This document shows positions 44,966 through 54,436 of a stretch of 64,000 bases of DNA, in pieces. Under the pieces are notes generated by a model. That model was not told the origin of the DNA and did not search any database. It saw only the letters and a program-made list of their open reading frames with translations. The number at the start of each line of letters is the position of its first letter. The stretch's first letter is position 1. The DNA comes from UBA9655 sp963704475 (GTDB taxonomy: Bacteria > Pseudomonadota > Alphaproteobacteria > UBA9655). The translations under genes were made by a program, and so were the position numbers. Where the stretch lies: positions 806,001-870,000 of the forward strand of contig OY969900.1 in the NCBI GenBank assembly GCA_963704475.1, in the 5' to 3' direction.

Positions 44966-46108
44966 TTAATTTGCATCAGATCTTCTAATCTGACGATTGA
45001 GCTCTTTAATTTTCTTTTGGAATTCCGCTTCAATAAGCCTTAAATGACGGGTTCTTCCTTTTGCCTTCTTTGTGCTCTGACTTGCAAAAGTAGCTATTGC
45101 TTCCTGAATGCGTTGTAGCTGGCTTTCAAGTTTTTTATGGCTTTCTTGTAACATCGAGTCATTTTTAATCAAAGAAGTAACTGCAGCAGGAACAACCCCA
45201 ACAATTGGCCATGAAACCCCTCGTTCTTGAGCTATTTTTTCAAAATAACCCATGACTGCAGGAACTGGCTTTAAATTAGCTTCAAACCCCGCTTGCATTC
45301 TCTCCTGGTAGTACTCAAAAGCGGGATGTAAAAGTTTGGAAAAATACGGATAGCGTTCTGGCCCCGCATTGTACTCATCTCTTGTCAAATCAACTCCGTG
45401 AAAACAAGACCCCTTTACGGCTGGATCTGCTCCATAGAGCAACGCACGAGCTTGAAGATGAGGCATAAGTTTCAAATCGGCGTACCCCGACGGCCCACCT
45501 GCCGCGAGGGGTGGATTTGTATAAGGATCAAGCTTAGAATTCTTCAGTATGGCATTAAAGTTCGCCCCTCTTTCACCAAGAGCATCAATGATCTCAAGTT
45601 GATTCTTCAGCGGAACATTATCACCTAAAAAATAAGGAAATCGAGGATCTAACGCTAGATGCGCTAAGGTATAGGGTTGACGATACCCCCAAACCGCTAA
45701 GATTGGATCGTTAACGTCCGGCACGACAGCCAAAAATGCTCTCACTGCATCGACTCTACCAAGAGAGATGGCTAAGCCCAATGGAGTTGTTTTTTCATAA
45801 TTACCACGTTCCTCACCAGCTTGATCACTATAGAAAAATGGATCTGGGCCTACATTTTTTCTTAAATCTTCTTCATTTAACTGATCTATGCGAGTTAAAC
45901 CTTCCAAGTACTCTAGATTGATAGGTTGAGAAACCAATTTAACCGCATCATCGTATTTTCCTGCAGATCTTAAAGCTAAGAATCTTCCGAATATTTCCTC
46001 TAAATATTCCTTAACAGGACCAGCTTGAACTTGCGAAAGACCAATTCCAAGAAACAAGGCTAATTTGAATATCATTAGACAAGACTTTTTCATCATTCTT
46101 TTCATCAT
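44966..46108 (-). CDS. Secreted ankyrin-like repeat protein
   Basis: 380 residues. Signal peptide (CLMIFKLALFLGIGLSQVQA), then ankyrin-like units: TTPLGLAISLGRVDAVRAFL near 105-125, LAHLALDPRFPYFLG, LEIIDALGERGANFNAIL and LQARALLYGADPAV. The units are degenerate and spaced irregularly. A C-terminal coiled coil follows (about 320-375; KLESQLQRIQEAIATF, EFQKKIKELNRQIRR). ATG 46108 lies 8 nt after AGGG; an upstream codon at 46138 is less likely. Ankyrin proteins with export signals are often host-interacting in intracellular bacteria; that role here is inference. Confidence 0.65.
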   Translation of the reverse strand: MMKRMMKKSCLMIFKLALFLGIGLSQVQAGPVKEYLEEIFGRFLALRSAGKYDDAVKLVSQPINLEYLEGLTRIDQLNEEDLRKNVGPDPFFYSDQAGEERGNYEKTTPLGLAISLGRVDAVRAFLAVVPDVNDPILAVWGYRQPYTLAHLALDPRFPYFLGDNVPLKNQLEIIDALGERGANFNAILKNSKLDPYTNPPLAAGGPSGYADLKLMPHLQARALLYGADPAVKGSCFHGVDLTRDEYNAGPERYPYFSKLLHPAFEYYQERMQAGFEANLKPVPAVMGYFEKIAQERGVSWPIVGVVPAAVTSLIKNDSMLQESHKKLESQLQRIQEAIATFASQSTKKAKGRTRHLRLIEAEFQKKIKELNRQIRRSDAN

Positions 46109-46303
46109 TCTCATCACCCTTTGTTTACAGATCACCAAAATTTCTCAGAAGTCCCTTGCCATTGTGATTCAAAACAAAGGGCCTTTGTACAAAAAAAGTC
46201 TATCACTCTATGAGAGACGTATGCAAAGGGCATCTTTTGAGTGTGTTCGCCCAATTCTTATGGGAGACGCGCCTATTTCCCTACCATAAGATGAAACAAG
46301 CTC

Positions 46304-46440
46304 ATACCACTTATCAATCAAGTGGCAGACAAAACTGGGTTGCTTCGTCGCCTTCGGCTCCTCGCAATGACGCCAATTTCCGTCATTGCGAACGAAGCGA
46401 AGCAATCCAGAATATCCACCTATTGAATGCGAAATGGTAT
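46304..46440 (-). repeat. ~137-bp palindromic element, copy B (reversed)
   Basis: Full-length copy in opposite orientation to copies A and C, bounded by ATACCACTTATC and GAAATGGTAT. It lies in the gap between carD and the ankyrin-like gene. The remaining gap sequence (46109-46303, 46441-46529) shows only a short AAAGGGCCTTT palindrome and no gene. Confidence 0.85.
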
Positions 46441-46529
46441 CAGATCTCAACGCGCACCCTCTCTTCTGTATTCCTCTCATAAGTGAACTCTTGAGGGTCA
46501 GCATTTCCCTGCGAAAGTAAAAAAGTGCC

Positions 46530-47027
46530 TTACGCCGCTTCTAAAATTTGCTCAACTTTTTGAATAGCGCGTTCCGTATCAATGCTTTCAATAGCTGCGA
46601 TTTCTCCAGCCAGTCGGTGGAGAGCATTTTGATACACTTGTCGCTCACTATAAGACTGGTGTGGTTGGCTCGCGCTTCTGTAAAGTTCACGCACAACTTC
46701 TGCTAAAGACACGGGATCGCCTGAATTAATTTTTGCTTCATATTCTTGAACTCTTCGATTCCACATAGTGCGACGTACGCGCCCACGAGACTTTAGTCCA
46801 TTAATCGCAGCTGCCATCTTCTTAGATGTGCTCACAGGTCTCAACCCAGAGCTTTTTGCCTTAGGAACAGGGAGACGTAATGTCATACGATCTTTTTCAA
46901 AAGAAATCACAAACATCTCAAGAGAATGGTCCCCAATGGTATGCGTTTCAATTGATTTTATTTTTCCAACCCCATGAGCTGGATAAACGACGTGACTTCC
47001 ACAAGAAAAAGAAGATGATTTTGCCAT
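46530..47027 (-). CDS. carD: CarD-family transcriptional regulator
   Basis: 165 residues. N-terminal RNA-polymerase-interacting domain (HVVYPAHGVGKIKSIETH) and a helical C-terminal DNA-binding domain (LAEVVRELYRSASQPHQSYS). CarD/CdnL stabilises open promoter complexes, especially at rRNA genes. AGGTG precedes the ATG. Standard length for alphaproteobacteria. Confidence 0.94.
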   Translation of the reverse strand: MAKSSSFSCGSHVVYPAHGVGKIKSIETHTIGDHSLEMFVISFEKDRMTLRLPVPKAKSSGLRPVSTSKKMAAAINGLKSRGRVRRTMWNRRVQEYEAKINSGDPVSLAEVVRELYRSASQPHQSYSERQVYQNALHRLAGEIAAIESIDTERAIQKVEQILEAA

Positions 47028-47212
47028 GTTGCACCTATCGCTGTTTGTTGCTGCGTAAGAGAGTTCTTCTCTCTATATAAGTATCATTTTTTTTTATTCA
47101 AGACTACCCCCACTCAGAGAGTTGAAATTGATACATTCTGCTCAAGTCAAGCTAAAATAACTCTTTAAAATTAGGATGTTAGAAAAGTTAAAAAAGAGTT
47201 AAAAAAGATTTC

Positions 47213-49264
47213 TTACTTTTCAAGGCCATAATTGTAACTAATATGACGAGGCGTCGCAGGCGGAACCTTTCCAGCTTCAAGATATTGTTTCAAAAGGCGA
47301 TTAAAAGCCCATCGCACCTTCTGATATTCTCCCGGACTTGTTTTTAGTACCGCTCGTATTTCAAGGGCATAGTCCTTCACCTCAGTAATTCCATCAATTT
47401 CGATAGGCCCTATAACAAGATTGCGAGTTACAGGATCTTTGCGAAGCTCTTTATCTATTTTTTCTAAGATATCAAATATCTGCTGAACATCAGCCTCAAA
47501 CCCAACCTGGAAATACATAACGGCTGCTGAATATTCTCTGTTTTGATTGCAAAGGTCTTTAATATCTCCGTAAGGAAACGTGTGAAGGGACCCGTCTTTT
47601 GCTCTCAATCGAACAACACGCACTGTTAAGGACTCAATGCGCCCGAGTTGACCATTAATCACAACAAGATCATCCACAGCAAACGCATCTTCTAGAAGCA
47701 TAAAAAAGCCTGTCACAAAATCTTTGACAAGCGATTGAACACCGAAAGAAAGCCCTACAGAAAAAATCCCGACCGTGGCCAAAAGAGGCATAATATTGAT
47801 ATCCATCTCCACAATGACCAGAAGAACGGCAGGTGTCCAAACAGCAATGCGCAGCACATTACGACTAACACTATAAATTGTGTTAAAGCGTGCTGTTTTT
47901 TGCTTTTGCAGCTCAGTCTGCCCCGCTTTTGTAATCTTTAAATACTTAGAGAGGAGAGCATTACCTGTTCGAGTAATACCAAGAGCCACCACAATGATGA
48001 CGAGAATACCAAAGACCCTTTCTATAAGGGCTTTACCCGTGTTGGAAAAAATAAACTGAGAAGGATTAGCCCCCCACACTTCTAAGGCAACAAACAAGGC
48101 AACCCCATTCGAAAGGATGAGCATCACAAAGTCGATCTGACGGCCATAAAGAATGAGCGATTGAAGAAAAAAGAAAGGGTATCGATACAACCAGTTATAA
48201 AGGTAAAGAATACGTATTTTACGCAAACAAAGGGCTACAATACGGGCTCCCGGAAATACAGTAAGCGTCAAAAGACTTTTCCAAACGACAATCAGAAAAG
48301 GGTCATACGTTTGCGTTGCCCAACTTGCATAACTAACGATGATACAAACGATGACGGGGGCATAACTGTAATGCAGGTAAGGCAACATCGCCCTTTTAAA
48401 AATAGAAAGGCGAGGATTTTTCAGTTGAAGTTGAATCCACTCCTTTATTTCTTTATGAAGCATCCTCATCATCAAAATTGCCATGATGGCAATGATCAAT
48501 CCTGTTCCCTGAAGAAGTAATTTTTCGCCGGCAATCGGTAGGCTAATTAAAGTGCCCGTTTTAAGAAAAAAAAATCCAAAAAGAGCCACAAAAGCCATGC
48601 GTCTTACCCACACATAGCTTGTCATCAAAATATCACGAGAGAAGGGAATATGCTGATGAGCCGGCGTAAGGGGTCTTAAAAAGAGATGAGCTAAATTTAA
48701 AAGAACCCAAATGGTCACAATGCCCGAACTTATAATACGTGCAATTGCCTGGTAAACTTCATTCTCAGAATTCATAAGCCGAGCAAACGCATAAAAAACA
48801 AACCCAAAAAAGAGGGGAGTTAACGTTGAAAGAAAAGCTGATGAGAGAAGCTTTTTAAATTTTTCAAAAGAGGGAACCTCTTTACTCTCCAAAAGGGCAT
48901 TGATCTTTGGTTTTAACCATGAGGAAAGCCCTGCGGCCAAAAAAAAGGAAGCAACGAACGCAATTAACAAGCGAAGAAAAAAAGAGACTATTTGGTCGCG
49001 CGTCGCTGGGGTTTGTAAACACAAAATGATCCATTCGCTTACTTCAACAAAATCCTTAAGGGAAATAAGCCCTTCGAAAAGATCACTGCCTATTTTTTGA
49101 AGAAAATCATAAATAGCAGAAAAAAGGTTCGCATTAATTTCGCTCACCTTAATAGGGGTTATGGTATCAGAGATTCCCTCTTGAAAGTTGGGAATGATGG
49201 GATCAGCAGTTACTTTGCTTAGAAAAAGAAGCAGCGCACAAAAGAGTCGGACAATACACTTCAT
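47213..49264 (-). CDS. MscS-family mechanosensitive ion channel
   Basis: 683 residues. Signal or first helix at 1-20, about ten membrane helices to residue 500, then the MscS core: pore helix ATVGIFSVGLSFGVQSLVKD, FVTGFFMLLEDAFAVDDLVV, the beta domain GQLGRIESLTVRVVRLRAKDG and a cytoplasmic cage. Releases solutes on osmotic downshock. It is a large-type channel (YbdG/MscM-like size class). Single gene between carD and tRNA-Arg. Confidence 0.9.
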   Translation of the reverse strand: MKCIVRLFCALLLFLSKVTADPIIPNFQEGISDTITPIKVSEINANLFSAIYDFLQKIGSDLFEGLISLKDFVEVSEWIILCLQTPATRDQIVSFFLRLLIAFVASFFLAAGLSSWLKPKINALLESKEVPSFEKFKKLLSSAFLSTLTPLFFGFVFYAFARLMNSENEVYQAIARIISSGIVTIWVLLNLAHLFLRPLTPAHQHIPFSRDILMTSYVWVRRMAFVALFGFFFLKTGTLISLPIAGEKLLLQGTGLIIAIMAILMMRMLHKEIKEWIQLQLKNPRLSIFKRAMLPYLHYSYAPVIVCIIVSYASWATQTYDPFLIVVWKSLLTLTVFPGARIVALCLRKIRILYLYNWLYRYPFFFLQSLILYGRQIDFVMLILSNGVALFVALEVWGANPSQFIFSNTGKALIERVFGILVIIVVALGITRTGNALLSKYLKITKAGQTELQKQKTARFNTIYSVSRNVLRIAVWTPAVLLVIVEMDINIMPLLATVGIFSVGLSFGVQSLVKDFVTGFFMLLEDAFAVDDLVVINGQLGRIESLTVRVVRLRAKDGSLHTFPYGDIKDLCNQNREYSAAVMYFQVGFEADVQQIFDILEKIDKELRKDPVTRNLVIGPIEIDGITEVKDYALEIRAVLKTSPGEYQKVRWAFNRLLKQYLEAGKVPPATPRHISYNYGLEK

Positions 49265-49421
49265 TTTTTTCTCCTGAGAACCTTATACCATGAAATACAT
49301 CAAAACAAAATAGCTAGTTGTTTTCTTATTTTTTTTTTGCGAAGTCAGTAGTAAGATAAAATCTCGTTTACCTTTCTCATTTAACTCGCTACAGTATTAT
49401 TTTACACATTGTTCACATGAT

Positions 49422-49498
49422 GCGCCCTTAGCTCAGCTGGATAGAGCGTCGGCCTTCTAAGCCGCAGGTCGCAGGTTCGAATCCTGCAGGGCGCGCCA
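49422..49498 (+). tRNA. tRNA-Arg (anticodon TCT)
   Basis: 77 nt with encoded CCA. Acceptor GCGCCCT pairs with AGGGCGC; D arm GCTC/GAGC; anticodon loop CTTCTAA with TCT; T arm GCAGG/CCTGC with TTCGAAT. The top pair of the anticodon stem (position 27-43) is T-C and unpaired; the other four pairs are intact. Confidence 0.96.
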
Positions 49499-49529
49499 CT
49501 GAGCTGATAAGGCAGGAGCTCTATTCTCT

Positions 49530-49988
49530 ATGACTCTTCTCATTCCTCTTTTAAAATACCCGCATGGAGACGACCTCCCCCTTCCTGCCTATGCAACTCC
49601 TCAAAGTGCAGGCCTTGATGTGATAGCAGCCATAGAAAAACCTGTTCTTTTAAATCCCTTTGAACGTCAACTTATCCCTACAGGATTTTCTCTTGCTTTG
49701 CCTCCAGGGTATGAAGCGCAACTCCGTCCACGGTCAGGCCTTGCTCTCAAGTACGGAATAACCATTCTCAACACACCAGGAACGATTGATGCGGATTACC
49801 GCGGAGAAGTGCAAGTGATCCTTATTAATTTAGGGAAAGATCCCTTTGTCATTGAGCGAGGGTTTCGTATTGCACAGATGGTCATTGCTCCTGTCTCCCA
49901 CGTAAGCTGGACAGAAGTTGAAGACCATCAAAATGTTATACCTATTGTACGCCAAGGAGGCTTTGGATCTACAGGGCTTACATCATGA
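49530..49988 (+). CDS. dut: Deoxyuridine 5'-triphosphate nucleotidohydrolase
   Basis: 152 residues. Hydrolyses dUTP to dUMP, keeping uracil out of DNA. All motifs are present: AGLDVIAA (1), PRSGLALK (2), GTIDADYRGEVQVIL (3), RIAQMVIAP (4) and RQGGFGSTG (5, C-terminal). Trimeric class. Starts 31 nt after the tRNA; overlaps the next gene (ATGA). Confidence 0.97.
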   Translation: MTLLIPLLKYPHGDDLPLPAYATPQSAGLDVIAAIEKPVLLNPFERQLIPTGFSLALPPGYEAQLRPRSGLALKYGITILNTPGTIDADYRGEVQVILINLGKDPFVIERGFRIAQMVIAPVSHVSWTEVEDHQNVIPIVRQGGFGSTGLTS

Positions 49989-50461
49989 CGATACGATGCT
50001 TCCCTCAACTTTTTTTGTGTCTTTTATGCATGACCACTCCCTTAATAGCCAAGAATCCTCATCCCTACTTTGTCTCCTTAAAACCAAATGAAGTGAATGT
50101 CAGAGTTGGCCCCGGTCACAATTACCCCATCGACTGGGTTTATTTGAAGGCAGGATTTCCTGTAGAGGTTATTGCCGCCTTTGATACGTGGCGTAAAGTT
50201 CGAGATAGCGAAGGAACTATTGGATGGGTTCACCAAACAATGCTTTCCTCAAAACGGCATGCCCTTGTTCAAACCCCAGAGGTTTTTCTTTACCCATCTG
50301 CAGACGCAACAGCCAGTCCGATTGCCCGCCTTCAAAAAGGCGTTCTCGTTGATCTTCTTAAATGCCCCGGGGAATGGTGTCAAATCCGTATCGGGGATTT
50401 TAAGGGCTGGCTTAACCGAAACGCTTTATGGGGTCTTTATCCTCAAGAAAAAATAGAATAG
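49985..50461 (+). CDS. Exported SH3-domain protein
   Basis: 158 residues: signal peptide (QLFLCLLCMTTPLIA) and two bacterial SH3 domains, VNVRVGPGHNYPIDWVYLKA (about 35-85) and PSADATASPIARLQKG (about 98-155). Such proteins bind peptidoglycan or peptides in the periplasm. It starts within the dut stop codon, a pairing seen in other alphaproteobacteria. Confidence 0.88.
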   Translation: MTIRCFPQLFLCLLCMTTPLIAKNPHPYFVSLKPNEVNVRVGPGHNYPIDWVYLKAGFPVEVIAAFDTWRKVRDSEGTIGWVHQTMLSSKRHALVQTPEVFLYPSADATASPIARLQKGVLVDLLKCPGEWCQIRIGDFKGWLNRNALWGLYPQEKIE

Positions 50462-50597
50462 CTTTAATATTCTCTTAAATAACCTGAATTTGAATAAGAG
50501 AAAGCCGCAAAATTACCCTCTCTTGTCAAAAAATATATTCCGAACCTGGTGAAAAAGTAGAGCCAATCTCTCTGCGTAGCACCTATATTACCAAGCA

Positions 50598-51383
50598 TTA
50601 CCAAGCTGGCAAAACGGCTCCTTTAAATGTCGTTGTTATAAACTCTTTTACCCGATCGCTTTGATAGATTTTGATCAATCTTTCCACTTCCGGGCGGGTT
50701 TCATCCTGACGTACAGCAAAAACATTTGCATAAGGAGAATTTTTATCTTCCATAGCAATGGCGGCCTGAGGATCAAGACCTGCCACAAGAACCCAGTCTG
50801 TATTAATAACGGCAGCGTCCACGTCCTCTAGAGTTCGAGGGATTTGTGGCGCTTCAATTTCAACGATACTTAGCTTTTTTGGGTTTTCTGTTATATCCAA
50901 AATTGAGGGGTTATCTGAAGGTTTCAATTTAAGGAGCCCCACGTTTTCTAAAAGCTTGAGTGCTCGGCCTCCATTGGTTGGATCTGAAGGAATAGCAATC
51001 TTTGATTTTTCTTTTAAATCTGCAAGCTTCGTCAATTTTTTGCTATAAATTCCTAAGGGCATTAAAACAGTCTTTCCTGCTGATTTTATCTTGTACCCCC
51101 GGTTTTTAATTTGTTCATCTAAATAGGGTTCATGTTGATAAGAATTGATATCCAACTCTTTATCATTTAGGGCGACATTTGGTAAAATGAAGTCATTGAA
51201 TTCAATAACTTTGATCTCAAGTCCCTCAGCTTTAGCTAATTCTTTCACTTTTTCCATAATCATGGCATGGGGGCCAGCACTCACGCCGACTTTAAGAGAA
51301 ATGGCAACAAGTGGGTTGATCAATAAAATAAAGAAAATTAAAGCAGTTAATAATACTCTCATTTCACACAAACTCCGTTTCAT
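50598..51383 (-). CDS. metQ: Methionine-binding protein MetQ
   Basis: 261 residues. NlpA/MetQ family substrate-binding protein for the MetNI transporter: VGVSAGPHAMIMEKVKELAK, DINSYQHEPYLDEQIK and IPSDPTNGGRALKLLE. The export sequence ends INPLVAISLKVG and has no lipobox Cys, so unlike most MetQ this one seems a soluble periplasmic or membrane-tethered protein rather than a lipoprotein. Start ATG 51383 overlaps the metI TGA. Confidence 0.93.
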   Translation of the reverse strand: MKRSLCEMRVLLTALIFFILLINPLVAISLKVGVSAGPHAMIMEKVKELAKAEGLEIKVIEFNDFILPNVALNDKELDINSYQHEPYLDEQIKNRGYKIKSAGKTVLMPLGIYSKKLTKLADLKEKSKIAIPSDPTNGGRALKLLENVGLLKLKPSDNPSILDITENPKKLSIVEIEAPQIPRTLEDVDAAVINTDWVLVAGLDPQAAIAMEDKNSPYANVFAVRQDETRPEVERLIKIYQSDRVKEFITTTFKGAVLPAW

Positions 51384-52018
51384 TTCTTTGCTTTCCTTTC
51401 CAGGAAATCGCCTGTCGTTTGGACACACTGGACGATGGCGATAAGGATAATAACGATCACACCAAGTAAGGTAAAGTCGTATCGCTGATACCCATAACGG
51501 ATAGCAAGGTCCCCAAGTCCTCCTCCCCCAACGGTGCCCGCCATGGCTGAAAACCCAATGATAGTGATAGAGACAGTTGTTAATCCTGAGATAATAAGAG
51601 GCAAGGCTTCTCGAAATTGAATTTTAAAAATGATTTGTAGATTTGAGGCGCCCAACGCTTTCCCAACCTCAATCAATCCCTTGGGGGTTGTGTTCAAGGC
51701 CTCTTCTATAATGCGTGCAATAAGAAGACTGGCTGCAAACGTTAGAGGCAGTATTGCAGCAAGCGTTCCAATCGATGTTCCGATACACAGGCGCGTTAAA
51801 GGAATCATCAAAATGATAAGAATAATAAAAGGAATTGAGCGAAAAGCATTGAGAGCCATGCTCAAAGATTGGGAAATCCAGGGTTTTGACCAAAGACCTG
51901 AAGGCTTTGTGAGTACAAGAAGAAAAGCTAATGTGATACCAATGGCTGTTCCCAAAAACATAGAGACTCCCACCATAAAAAGGGTTTCAAGGAAGGAGTA
52001 GAAGACTAACTGTTCCAT
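51380..52018 (-). CDS. metI: Methionine ABC transporter permease MetI
   Basis: 212 residues, five membrane helices; the EAA loop IEVGKALGASNLQIIFKIQF contacts the ATPase. AFRSIPFIILII and MAGTVGGGGLGDLAIRYGY are family marks. Overlaps both metN and metQ, so the three are one unit. Confidence 0.95.
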   Translation of the reverse strand: MEQLVFYSFLETLFMVGVSMFLGTAIGITLAFLLVLTKPSGLWSKPWISQSLSMALNAFRSIPFIILIILMIPLTRLCIGTSIGTLAAILPLTFAASLLIARIIEEALNTTPKGLIEVGKALGASNLQIIFKIQFREALPLIISGLTTVSITIIGFSAMAGTVGGGGLGDLAIRYGYQRYDFTLLGVIVIILIAIVQCVQTTGDFLERKAKK

Positions 52019-53055
52019 GTATAGTCTCCATTTTGAGGAAGATACCCAAGGATTTCTGCGGAAATATTCCTATTTTCTAGATCCGTCATAATGTTCTTAA
52101 TTTTTGTGGACTCAAAAGGAAGCGAAATGACAAGAAATCCAAACGCAGTCTCACGAATGTGATCCAAATTACCCAATAAGATATTGATAGGAATGTCATA
52201 TGTCTTAACGATCGAAGAAATAATGGGCGCCCGTGCCGCTTCACTGTCAAAGAAAAGTCGCACCAAAGCGGAACATGTATCTGTAGGTTTTTTTCTTAAT
52301 GTTTCTTGTAAGTGATGGGGCAGATCCCTCGTAATCAGGTTTCTAATTAATGATTTAGTGATAACATGTTTGGGATGGAGAAGGATCGATGTAATATTAT
52401 TTTTTTCAACAATTTGACCATCTTCTAAAACGCATACCTCATCACAAACTTCACGAACAACAGCCATATCGTGAGTTATCAAAATAATTGTAACTCCAAG
52501 ACGTTTGTTGAGATCACGCAATAGCTCTAGAATTTCAAGAGACGTCTCAAGATCAAGCGCTGAGGTAAATTCATCGCACAGAAGAAGGGACACATCTCCT
52601 ACAAGAGCGCGCGCAATCGCAACACGCTGAGCTTGTCCTCCACTCAGTTGACTGGGGTACATTTCTTCTTTCCCTTTTAAGCCAACCAAATGGAGCATTT
52701 TTAAAGCTTGAGACCGGGTGTCTTTAGAACTTCCTTTCAGAAGTTTTAAAGGAAACATTACATTTTCAAGAGATGTTAAGCGGCTTAAGAGATTAACGCT
52801 CTGAAAAACGTTACCAATTTTATGTTGAATCTGCCGTCGTTCTTTTCCTGACGTTCCTGTGAATAGTTGATCGTCAATAGTAATTGTTCCAGCTGTTGGC
52901 TGCTCAAGTCCATTAAGGCAGCGCAAAAGTGTACTTTTCCCGGCCCCACTTTTCCCAATGATACCTAGGATTTGACCTTGTGAAACCTCAAGGTTAATAC
53001 CTTTTAAAATCGGAACATCATAGGATTTTTCCAAATTTCTAACAACAATGGACAA
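52006..53055 (-). CDS. metN: Methionine ABC transporter ATPase MetN
   Basis: 349 residues. Walker A GKSGAGKSTLL, signature LSGGQAQRVAIARAL, Walker B LLLCDEFTSALD, and a C-terminal NIL domain (about 265-345) that senses methionine in MetN proteins. Powers uptake of methionine, which a symbiont may draw from its host. First gene of metN-metI-metQ. Confidence 0.95.
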   Translation of the reverse strand: MSIVVRNLEKSYDVPILKGINLEVSQGQILGIIGKSGAGKSTLLRCLNGLEQPTAGTITIDDQLFTGTSGKERRQIQHKIGNVFQSVNLLSRLTSLENVMFPLKLLKGSSKDTRSQALKMLHLVGLKGKEEMYPSQLSGGQAQRVAIARALVGDVSLLLCDEFTSALDLETSLEILELLRDLNKRLGVTIILITHDMAVVREVCDEVCVLEDGQIVEKNNITSILLHPKHVITKSLIRNLITRDLPHHLQETLRKKPTDTCSALVRLFFDSEAARAPIISSIVKTYDIPINILLGNLDHIRETAFGFLVISLPFESTKIKNIMTDLENRNISAEILGYLPQNGDYTWNS

Positions 53056-53098
53056 GAAATATGATCCTTATTCCTACGGTCTATACTATTCCTGGATT

Positions 53099-53269
53099 GT
53101 CATCCTTGAGCTAGAAGTGTTTGATTTTCGAAGAAAATCTTAACACTTCTTGGCGCGAGGATCCTTTGAGTCTTAAAAGATCCTCGGACCAAGAAAAGCT
53201 TGTCCCTGCGAAGGCGGGGGTCATTGTTTTTCGTAGATCAAACAAGCCTTTTCTAGTCCAAGGATGACA
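53099..53269. repeat. Nested palindrome block upstream of metN
   Basis: Outer arms TGTCATCCTTGAGCTAGAA (53099-53117) and its partner TTCTAGTCCAAGGATGACA (53251-53269) enclose hairpins CGAGGATCC...GATCCTCG (53156-53186), AGTGTT...AACACT (53116-53148) and a CCTGCGAAGGCGGGGG segment. Lies between the rplS stop and metN and may separate the two transcription units. Confidence 0.7.
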
Positions 53270-53283
53270 GAAGAGCTAAAACC

Positions 53284-53730
53284 CTATTCTTGTGGAAGGC
53301 CTTGCTCTCCTTGAGGCTCTTCCGGCATAGCCTGGCTTTGAGGGGAAGGAAGAGTAAGGTCAACGCCAGTTTTGCGAACAATTTTTTCAGCAATACGAGC
53401 TTTCTTTCCGGTTAATCCGCGCAGGTAATAGAGCTTTGCCCGACGCACAACGCCCTTACGAACGAGCTGAACCTCAATATTGGGGGAATAAAGCGGGAAT
53501 ACGCGCTCTACTCCTTCTCCATAAGAAATTTTTCGTACCGTAAAGGATGAATTGATTCCTGCATTCTTTCGTCCAATGCAAATACCTTCAAAGGCCTGAA
53601 CACGCTCACGAGTGCCTTCCACAACCTTCACCATGACTTTCAGGGTATCGCCTGCTTGAAAAGCAGGAATAACCTTGTTTTCAGTCAGCTTTAAGAGCTG
53701 GTCTTGTTCAAATTGTTGAAGTACATTCAT
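53284..53730 (-). CDS. rplS: 50S ribosomal protein L19
   Basis: 148 residues with a Pro/Gln/Glu-rich C-terminal tail beyond the core (about 1-120). GTRERVQAFEGICIGRKNAG and SYGEGVERVFPLYSP are conserved. Located at the 30S-50S interface. Last gene of the ffh-rpsP-rimM-trmD-rplS operon; GGAG precedes the ATG. Confidence 0.97.
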   Translation of the reverse strand: MNVLQQFEQDQLLKLTENKVIPAFQAGDTLKVMVKVVEGTRERVQAFEGICIGRKNAGINSSFTVRKISYGEGVERVFPLYSPNIEVQLVRKGVVRRAKLYYLRGLTGKKARIAEKIVRKTGVDLTLPSPQSQAMPEEPQGEQGLPQE

Positions 53731-54436
53731 TTTTATCTCCGTGTGTATGACAATATTTTTTCCATAAGTCTGGCCGCCGCTTACGCGTAATAGCCTCTGC
53801 TTCTTTCTGTCGCCATGCCATAATATTTTTGTGATGGCCGGACATTAAAACCTCTGGCACGTCCATTCCCTTCCATGATCGGGGACGGGTATACTGGGGG
53901 TATTCTAACAAACCTTTTGAAAAACTTTCATCCTCTAAAGATGTTTTATCTCCAATAACGCCTGGAGTCAAACGGATAACGGCATCCAGAATAGTCATGG
54001 CTGCGAGTTCTCCCCCCGTAAGGACAAAGTCCCCAAGACTTACCTCCTCTGCACCCCATGCATCAAGGACGCGTTGATCTATGCCTTCATAGCGACCACA
54101 CAGAAAAACAAGCGGGAGGGGAGAGTCAGCCATTTCCTGAGCAAGCGATTGCTGAAATACCTGTCCTCGAGGTGTTAAATGAATCAAACGAGCCTTTCCA
54201 CGCTCCATGACAGAGGCAAGGGCTTTATCTACAATATCGGAGCGGAGGATCATCCCCGGTCCCCCGCCAAAACATGTGTCATCGACTGTTTGATGCTTAT
54301 CTTCTGCAAAATTTCTTATATCCACGATGGTGAGATTCCACAGATGCGTCTCAAGGGCTTTTCCAATAAGAGAGTGCCCCAAAGGACCTGGAAACATCTC
54401 AGGAAAAAGGGTGAGAATTGTGACGTTAGTCACCAT
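53708..54436 (-). CDS. trmD: tRNA (guanine-37-N1)-methyltransferase TrmD
   Basis: 242 residues. Makes m1G37 in tRNAs with G36. SPOUT knot: VFLCGRYEGIDQRVLDAW, GDFVLTGGELAAMTILDAV; FGGGPGMI is the substrate loop. Start ATG 54436 (AGGAG 6 nt ahead) overlaps rimM by 11 nt; the product also overlaps rplS by 23 nt at its end. Confidence 0.96.
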   Translation of the reverse strand: MVTNVTILTLFPEMFPGPLGHSLIGKALETHLWNLTIVDIRNFAEDKHQTVDDTCFGGGPGMILRSDIVDKALASVMERGKARLIHLTPRGQVFQQSLAQEMADSPLPLVFLCGRYEGIDQRVLDAWGAEEVSLGDFVLTGGELAAMTILDAVIRLTPGVIGDKTSLEDESFSKGLLEYPQYTRPRSWKGMDVPEVLMSGHHKNIMAWRQKEAEAITRKRRPDLWKKYCHTHGDKNECTSTI

